Origin: UBA7702 sp040776805
GTDB lineage: Bacteria; Bacillota; Dehalobacteriia; UBA7702
Direction of reading: 5' to 3'
Length of the DNA: 64,000 nucleotides
NCBI GenBank assembly: GCA_040776805.1
Contig: JAXGZS010000003.1
Span: forward strand, 186,001-250,000
Each line of letters begins with the position of its first letter. Positions within the stretch are counted from its first letter, which is position 1. The notes beneath the pieces were generated by a model, which did no database searches, was not told the origin of the DNA, and saw only the letters and a list, made by a program, of their open reading frames with translations. Positions 59,287 to 64,000 of this stretch are shown in pieces. The position numbers and the translations under genes were made by a program.

Positions 59287-60068
59287 GTTTTTCTGCTTCT
59301 GATATAGTGGTCGTAAGCGATGATTCCCGCCGCCATGGCGACATTCAGCGATTCCACCCCGTTTTCCATGGGTATGGCTGTTCGGGGCAGTTGTAAGCCG
59401 CGCCAGTTTTCATCAAGGCCGCTGCCTTCGTTGCCGAAGACCACAGCGACTCTCCCCTTGGTCGGTAAATCGTGATAACAGACAGCGTCGCCCATATCGG
59501 CAAGAAATGCTTTTACGTTCTGCTTTTTTAGAAAATCGCGTATTTCCTCAAAGGAAAGTCCCTGAAATACCGGGATTTTCGCCACCGTACCCATGGTCGC
59601 CCGGACCGTTTTGGGGTTATAAAGATCCACCGTTTCCGCTTCCAATAAAACAGCGTCGACACCGGCGGCGGCACTGTTGCGGATGATCGCCCCGAGATTG
59701 CCGGGGTCCGCAATCTTATTTAAAACCAAAAGAAATCCGTCTTCCCTCAAGGTAAATTTGGTGAAATCCGGGCAAAGCTGGGGAAAGGCCGCGATCACCC
59801 CTTGCTCGTTTTTGGTTTCGGCAAGTTGATGAAAAAGCGGCCGCGCCACGGCAAAGACCCGATCCGCACCGGAGCAGACACGTTCTAAAAAAGCGATATC
59901 GGGAAAATCCTCGGCATAGAGCAGAAAATGGGGCAGAAAACCCGCGGCGCATAAATCATCAATCAGCCGTTTCCCCTCGGCGAGAAAGAGGCCGTATTCA
60001 TCCCGGTATTTCTTTTTTGTCAGTTCCCTGATGAGTTTGATATATTGGTTATCTTTGGAGGTAATCAT
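59283..60068 (-). CDS. TrmH/SpoU-family RNA 2'-O-methyltransferase
   Basis: The 261-residue SPOUT enzyme has an N-terminal L30e-like substrate-binding part (SKDNQYIKLIRELTKKKYR) and the knotted domain with motifs KIADPGNLGAIIRNSAA, VVFGNEGSGL and IPMENGVESLNVAMAAGI. Placement next to pheS is conserved in Bacillota. The modified RNA position is not known. Confidence 0.92.
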   Translation of the reverse strand: MITSKDNQYIKLIRELTKKKYRDEYGLFLAEGKRLIDDLCAAGFLPHFLLYAEDFPDIAFLERVCSGADRVFAVARPLFHQLAETKNEQGVIAAFPQLCPDFTKFTLREDGFLLVLNKIADPGNLGAIIRNSAAAGVDAVLLEAETVDLYNPKTVRATMGTVAKIPVFQGLSFEEIRDFLKKQNVKAFLADMGDAVCYHDLPTKGRVAVVFGNEGSGLDENWRGLQLPRTAIPMENGVESLNVAMAAGIIAYDHYIRSRKT

Positions 60069-60168
60069 CTTACGTCACCCCTTTCGTTGCAAAAGAACCC
60101 TGCTGTTGTTTTTTTACTTAATGATATCTTATTATATCACACCGCGTTTTTCAATACGACGAAAAGAT

Positions 60169-60194
60169 AAAGGGACGCCTCAGCAGAGACGTCC
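60169..60194 (-). terminator. Terminator after the ACT-domain gene
   Basis: GGGACG-CTC pairs with GAG-CGTCCC (one mismatch) around AGCA, 17 bases after the ACT gene stop, followed by a T-rich stretch. Confidence 0.6.
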
Positions 60195-60210
60195 CCGATT
60201 TTTCGGTCAT

Positions 60211-60591
60211 CTAAATATTCTTTTCTTCTTCCATTTCATAACCGTTCTCTTTAAGGGCGGCGACAGCCTCGTCAAAACGCTCCTTTTTGACGAAGATATA
60301 ATCCGTGGCAAAGGTGGACACAACGAAAATGCTGATTTCTTTTGCCGCTAAGACCGCGGCGATTTTCGCCAAAACGCCGATCAGGGAAAAGTCCAGCGTA
60401 CCGCCAAGACGCATACCCCGCCACCCTTCCTCCACAGCAAAAGCACTCTGCGGTACCGCCGACGCGGGACAGACGTAAGAAATTTCCGTGTCGGTTTTGG
60501 CAAAGAAGCCAAAAGGTTGCCGCCAATCGATGGCAGCGCCGTCTTTTAACTGGCAAACGACAAATTCAGGGGGCAATAGTTGCAATCGCAT
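60211..60591 (-). CDS. ACT-domain protein
   Basis: The 126-residue protein has a first strand-rich half (LLPPEFVVCQLKDGAAIDW) and a C-terminal ACT half (GTLDFSLIGVLAKIAAVL, STFATDYIFVKKERFDEAV), as in the small CASTOR-like/YkfE ACT group. These bind amino acids; the ligand is unknown. It lies 21 bases after pabC on the same strand and may be part of the folate transcript. Confidence 0.82.
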   Translation of the reverse strand: MRLQLLPPEFVVCQLKDGAAIDWRQPFGFFAKTDTEISYVCPASAVPQSAFAVEEGWRGMRLGGTLDFSLIGVLAKIAAVLAAKEISIFVVSTFATDYIFVKKERFDEAVAALKENGYEMEEEKNI

Positions 60592-60612
60592 AAGAACCTC
60601 TTTTTACGGTTT

Positions 60613-61386
60613 TTATTTATTTTCTCCCATTGACTTTGTATTGTCAAGAGAAGCCAAAAATTCAAAATACTTTTTCCGCAGCCTCTTACCGGTCTCCCTG
60701 GTTTTCAGCTGCTGTCCGTCGATGCTTCTAACAGGCATGACCCCCATCAGAGAGTTGGTGAGGAACAATTCGTCAAAGCGAAACAGCTGTTCTTTCGGGA
60801 TCGCCGCCTCCTTCACGGTTTCCGTATTCATCATGTGCTGCCGCATCATGCCGTCGAGCAAACCGCAAGCCACCGCCGGTGTATAGATGACGTTGTCCTT
60901 AACGCAAAAAAGATTGGATACGGCGCCTTCCGCCAACAAACCGCCGGTGTTTAAGAAGATCACTTCATCGTAGCCTTCCCCTTTGGCTTTCGTCTTCTCC
61001 AGGTAATTATCGCCGTAATTCAGGGTTTTTAGATAGGTCAGCGGCGAAGATTCATTGCGCATAACCTTACTGAGTTTTATGGCCGCGCCCTCTTCGTACA
61101 TTTCTGTTTTGTAGGGATTTTCCCTGAGGGAATAGACGATATTCTTCTCGGAGACGATCACCTTCACCGCCGCCCTGCGCCAAGTGGAGTCCGCGGCGAG
61201 GGTTCTGATCTTCGTCAGCGTTTCTTCGCGGCAATACCCCTTATGCTCCACTTGCAATTGTTTTAGCGCCTCCTCCAGGCGGCGTAAATGCTGATGGAGA
61301 AAAATCGGCTGCTTTTCTTCGATGGCGATGGTTTCAAAAGCGCCAAGACCGAAACGATATCCGTTATCCAACGCGATATGGGTCAT
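60613..61386 (-). CDS. pabC: Aminodeoxychorismate lyase (class IV aminotransferase fold)
   Basis: PabC splits aminodeoxychorismate to p-aminobenzoate and pyruvate. The 257-residue fold-type IV PLP protein begins with DNGYRFGLGAFETIAI, has the PLP lysine in TLNYGDNYLEKTKAK, and the EGAVSNLFCVK and LFLTNSLMGVMPVRSI segments. Branched-chain aminotransferase would be the other option, but coupling to pabB decides it. It overlaps pabB by four bases. Confidence 0.92.
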   Translation of the reverse strand: MTHIALDNGYRFGLGAFETIAIEEKQPIFLHQHLRRLEEALKQLQVEHKGYCREETLTKIRTLAADSTWRRAAVKVIVSEKNIVYSLRENPYKTEMYEEGAAIKLSKVMRNESSPLTYLKTLNYGDNYLEKTKAKGEGYDEVIFLNTGGLLAEGAVSNLFCVKDNVIYTPAVACGLLDGMMRQHMMNTETVKEAAIPKEQLFRFDELFLTNSLMGVMPVRSIDGQQLKTRETGKRLRKKYFEFLASLDNTKSMGENK

Positions 61387-62768
61387 AAAAACCTCCTGTT
61401 TTGAAATAGTTCCATAAAGGCCTTGCCTTTTTGCAGTGTTTCTTCGTATTCAAAGGTTGGTTCGGATTCGGCGGTAATGCCGCCGCCGATACCGATGTGA
61501 TAAACGCCATTCTGCCACACCGCGGTGCGAATCACGATATTGAAATCGCAGTCACCGTTTAGAGAGAGATAGCCAAGAGAGCCCGTATATAGGCTACGGC
61601 GGCTATGTTCCAAAGCGTCGATGATCTTCATGGCCTCGATTTTCGGCGCGCCGGTGATGGAACCGCCGGGAAACATAGCCCGAAGCAGACCGTCATAACC
61701 GCAATCCTCCTTACATCGGCCGTTGATCGTGGTGACCAGATGAAAAACCGTGGCAAAGGTTTGCACCTCGAAGTGTTTTTTCACTTTCACGCTGCCGGTT
61801 TCGCAGATCCGGTTTAAGTCGTTGCGCTCTAAATCGACAATCATCAAAAGTTCGCTTCGATCCTTCTCCGATTGGGTCAGTTCCCTTTTCAGCGCCGCGT
61901 CCTCCGCCGCGGTCGCCCCCCGTTTCCGCGTGCCTTTGATGGGCTTTGTTTCAATGAGACGGTTCTTCATCCGCAAAAACCGCTCCGGGGAGGCGCTGAT
62001 CACTTTGACATCGCCGTAATGGAAGTAGCCGCCAAAGGGCGAGGGATTGCTTTGCCGCATACGCCGAAACATGGTGAAAGGCGGCATTTCGCTTTTGATC
62101 ATCATTCTCTGGGTCATATTGGCGATGTAGATATCCCCCTCCACAATATGCTCCATCATCTTTTTAACGGTCTTTTGGTAATCCTCTTTGGTAAAATCAA
62201 AGGATATATTGGCAATGTAGTCCGTGATCTCCGCCTTTTCCTCCGACACCGTCTCGACGAGACGGTTTAAGCGGCGCAAACTTTCAGCTGCCGGATAAAG
62301 AATTCCCCGGGCCGTCGCCGTATACGTATGCTGCCAATGATCGTAAATGATCAGGTTTTCGTAAAAGCAAAACAAAGCTTCCGGCATATCGATTTCTTTT
62401 TGATGGCTGCTTTTAATTTTCTCAAATTTACGTCCATAGTCATAACTAAAATAGCCGATCCCGCCGGCAATCAGGGGCAACGCTGTCTCGTTTTTTTCAA
62501 AATCAGCGGCGGCATAGGCGGAGAGCCGCTCTTCAAAGGAACCTTTTACGGCGCGTTTGTTTTCATAGGTAACGCCGTCTCTTTCCTCTAAAACCAGGTA
62601 AGGATAAAGGCCGATGATGGAAAAACGGTTGTTTTCGTCCCGTTCCTGCTCCTGTTCTTTTTCCTGTAGTGAAGAATCGAGAATGGCCGTGAGGGGCAGC
62701 TCCGCGACACGCTCATAAAGCGCTTCCAATTTTAACTGCCAATTTGTTTGCTCTACTACCGTTATCAT
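61383..62768 (-). CDS. pabB: Aminodeoxychorismate synthase component I
   Basis: The 461-residue chorismate-utilising enzyme has the PIKGTRKRG active-site loop with its lysine, then a VDLERNDLNRIC segment, FHLVTTINGRC, FPGGSITGAPK and IGGGITAESEPTFEYEE. The PIKG lysine distinguishes PabB from TrpE. It adds an amino group to chorismate with ammonia from PabA. It lies between pabA and pabC, overlapping both. Confidence 0.94.
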   Translation of the reverse strand: MITVVEQTNWQLKLEALYERVAELPLTAILDSSLQEKEQEQERDENNRFSIIGLYPYLVLEERDGVTYENKRAVKGSFEERLSAYAAADFEKNETALPLIAGGIGYFSYDYGRKFEKIKSSHQKEIDMPEALFCFYENLIIYDHWQHTYTATARGILYPAAESLRRLNRLVETVSEEKAEITDYIANISFDFTKEDYQKTVKKMMEHIVEGDIYIANMTQRMMIKSEMPPFTMFRRMRQSNPSPFGGYFHYGDVKVISASPERFLRMKNRLIETKPIKGTRKRGATAAEDAALKRELTQSEKDRSELLMIVDLERNDLNRICETGSVKVKKHFEVQTFATVFHLVTTINGRCKEDCGYDGLLRAMFPGGSITGAPKIEAMKIIDALEHSRRSLYTGSLGYLSLNGDCDFNIVIRTAVWQNGVYHIGIGGGITAESEPTFEYEETLQKGKAFMELFQNRRFL

Positions 62769-63358
62769 GCCATCACCTTCTCACAAATATACATGAAGTT
62801 CTTTAGCAGGCGATATCCGTATTCCGTCAGCACTGCTTCAGGATGAAACTGCACGCCGTAAAGGGGCAGGTTTTTATGACGGAGAGCCATGATTTCCCCA
62901 TCCTCGGCCACGGCGCACACGTCTAAGCAAGCAGGTAGCTGCTCCTTGTCAACGACGAGGGAATGATAGCGCGTTACCTGAAAGCCTCTGGGAATGCCTT
63001 GAAAAAGACCGGACGCGTCATGGTATACAGGAGAGATTTTGCCATGCATCGGTTGTTTACCCTTCTTGATGACGCCGCCGTAATGGTAGGCAATGGTCTG
63101 GTGACCGAGGCAGACGCCGAGTATCGGCACTTGATGCCCGAAATGGGCAAGGACGGACAGGGAAGCGCCGCTGTCCTCCGGCCGCTTCGGACCGGGGGAA
63201 ATGATAATCCCCTGAAGCTCTCCTTTTTTCCATAAATCTTCTAAACGCGCTTCCTCGACTTCGTCGTTGCGCACTACCGCCACGTCGCGGCCAAGTTCAC
63301 GGCAGTAAGCCGCCAAATTATAGACAAAGGAATCGTAATTGTCGATCATCACATACAT
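62765..63358 (-). CDS. pabA: Aminodeoxychorismate synthase glutamine amidotransferase
   Basis: The 197-residue type I amidotransferase has the nucleophile Cys 83 in GVCLGHQTIAYHYGG, SPGPKRPEDSG and the His-Glu pair in VQFHPEAVLTEYG. It feeds ammonia to PabB and could also serve anthranilate synthase, as in B. subtilis. GGAGG before the ATG at 63358 gives MYVMIDNYDSF; the open frame to 63466 reads through a terminator hairpin and is not used. Confidence 0.93.
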   Translation of the reverse strand: MYVMIDNYDSFVYNLAAYCRELGRDVAVVRNDEVEEARLEDLWKKGELQGIIISPGPKRPEDSGASLSVLAHFGHQVPILGVCLGHQTIAYHYGGVIKKGKQPMHGKISPVYHDASGLFQGIPRGFQVTRYHSLVVDKEQLPACLDVCAVAEDGEIMALRHKNLPLYGVQFHPEAVLTEYGYRLLKNFMYICEKVMA

Positions 63359-63408
63359 GAAGCGTTCCTCCAAAGAAGCTATAAAATCCGAATTATTTGA
63401 ATTATTTG

Positions 63409-63444
63409 AAAAAAAACCGAAGATAAAAAAGCTTTTATCTTCGG
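63409..63444 (-). terminator. Terminator in the pabA leader
   Basis: A 12-bp perfect stem (CCGAAGATAAAA / TTTTATCTTCGG) is followed by eight T residues on the minus strand. It lies downstream of a strong promoter and 50 bases before pabA, so it may be an attenuator, and it may also end the exporter transcript. Confidence 0.8.
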
Positions 63445-63490
63445 CAGTATTCTGGATTCCAGGCACACCGTACCATATTTATTTTTTTAT

Positions 63491-63519
63491 AATTTAACCG
63501 ATTTTGGCCCTCCTGTCAA
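63491..63519 (-). promoter_or_regulatory. Promoter of the pab operon
   Basis: A perfect TTGACA and TAAATT are separated by 17 bases, just after the exporter stop. Transcription would start near 63484, upstream of the terminator. Confidence 0.6.
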
Positions 63520-63525
63520 GCCCCT

Positions 63526-64000
63526 TCACCAAATTCCTAAAGTTTTTTGGAGCAGCAGACTGACGACGGCAATACAGACCCAGCAGATAAAACCGAGAGC
63601 AAGGGGTTTGCCGCCGGATCGCAGGAGCTTCACCAGATTCGTATTGAGTCCGATGGCGCTCATCGCCATCACAATGAGGAATTTACTGAGTTCTTTCAAA
63701 ACAGCGAAGACGTCTTCGGCCACGGTTAAGGCCGCGCCGCTGAAAAACGCGGTAAAAACAGTGGTGATCAGGGAAGCGAGTATAAAATAAAGGATAAACA
63801 TGGGAAATATCTTTTTGAAAGAGACCGCGGCGCGGTCTTCCCCCTGATCTTTCCGGGCTTTCTTGATCTGATAAAAAGCTAAGATCAACGTAATGGGGAT
63901 GATCGCCAAGGTTCGCGTCAGCTTGACGATGGTGGCATAGTTCAACACAGCGCCGTTGGTGTTATGGAGCGTATCCCAGGTGGCGGCCGCCGCCGTTACC
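63526..64000 (-). CDS. YeiH/UPF0324-family putative sulfate exporter (5' part outside window)
   Basis: Only the last 157 codons are in the window. The frame runs to the edge without a start (VTAAAATWDTLHNTNGAV, then LNYATIVKLTRTLAIIPITL) and matches the C-terminal half of the YeiH membrane family: ATIVKLTR, several spans and the IGLNTNLVKLLRSGGKPL loop near the end. Family members are predicted anion (sulfate) exporters. It is truncated by the window edge, not broken. Confidence 0.88.
   Translation of the reverse strand, partial: VTAAAATWDTLHNTNGAVLNYATIVKLTRTLAIIPITLILAFYQIKKARKDQGEDRAAVSFKKIFPMFILYFILASLITTVFTAFFSGAALTVAEDVFAVLKELSKFLIVMAMSAIGLNTNLVKLLRSGGKPLALGFICWVCIAVVSLLLQKTLGIW

Overview
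The window looks like chromosomal DNA of an anaerobic Bacillota (Firmicutes) of roughly 50% GC, Clostridia- or Negativicutes-like. The evidence is a class III (oxygen-sensitive) ribonucleotide reductase and its radical-SAM activase, an AmmeMemoRadiSam set, a DnaD/DnaI-type primosome pair, a PASTA kinase with its PP2C phosphatase next to rsgA and rpe, ZapA, MutS2, a YugP-type protease and an FMN-riboswitch rib operon. I cannot name a genus from the sequence. Most genes lie on the minus strand in short, tightly packed operons; only thiD, nrdG, nrdD and one 68-residue ORF are on the plus strand.

Layout. 0-9 kb: thiD; a GT4 glycosyltransferase; nrdG-nrdD (NrdD carries a C-terminal glutaredoxin-like domain) behind a promoter and an unexplained 158-nt leader; a cyclase-family hydrolase and a four-domain CoA-disulfide-reductase/rhodanese/TusA/DsrE protein. 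9-19 kb: a DUF4342-response regulator-histidine kinase operon, an MBL-fold hydrolase, an NSS transporter with its 33-residue MetS-like subunit, a DUF3298 protein, the AmmeMemoRadiSam enzymes and an endonuclease Q-like PHP protein. 19.3-23.4 kb: an accessory stretch with a dead IS200-type transposase, inverted repeats, two GNATs, an SdpI/DUF1648 protein and a YdeI protein, bounded by tRNA-Leu(CAG). 23.5-30 kb: an APC permease, then ribD-ribE-ribBA-ribH-thiN-HD under an FMN riboswitch with its own terminator.

30-41 kb is the conserved translation/signalling block rpe, rsgA, prkC, PP2C phosphatase, rlmN, rsmB, yugP-like, fmt, def, priA. Both rpe and the PP2C gene contain small clusters of apparent single-base frameshifts. 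41-42.5 kb holds the most unusual object: a 265-residue protein made of about five near-identical 46-residue repeats, each with an IHxxPxCP box and an SSCxAWVxTQ box, behind a strong promoter and a 250-nt structured 5' leader. Beside it is a DUF896 protein with a His/Cys-rich tail. 42.5-64 kb: a nitrilase-type amidase, dnaI-like and dnaD genes, trkH-trkA, an aminotransferase with an Lrp regulator behind a structured leader, mutS2, a U32 peptidase, zapA, pheT-pheS, a SpoU-type RNA methyltransferase, an ACT protein, and pabA-pabB-pabC behind a promoter followed by a terminator (possible attenuator). The window ends inside a YeiH-type exporter.

The main themes are cofactor supply (thiamine phosphates, riboflavin/FMN, folate precursor), anaerobic deoxynucleotide synthesis, translation and RNA modification, and Ser/Thr signalling. 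The best candidates for undescribed biology are the repeat protein with its leader and the unassigned leaders before nrdG and the Lrp operon.
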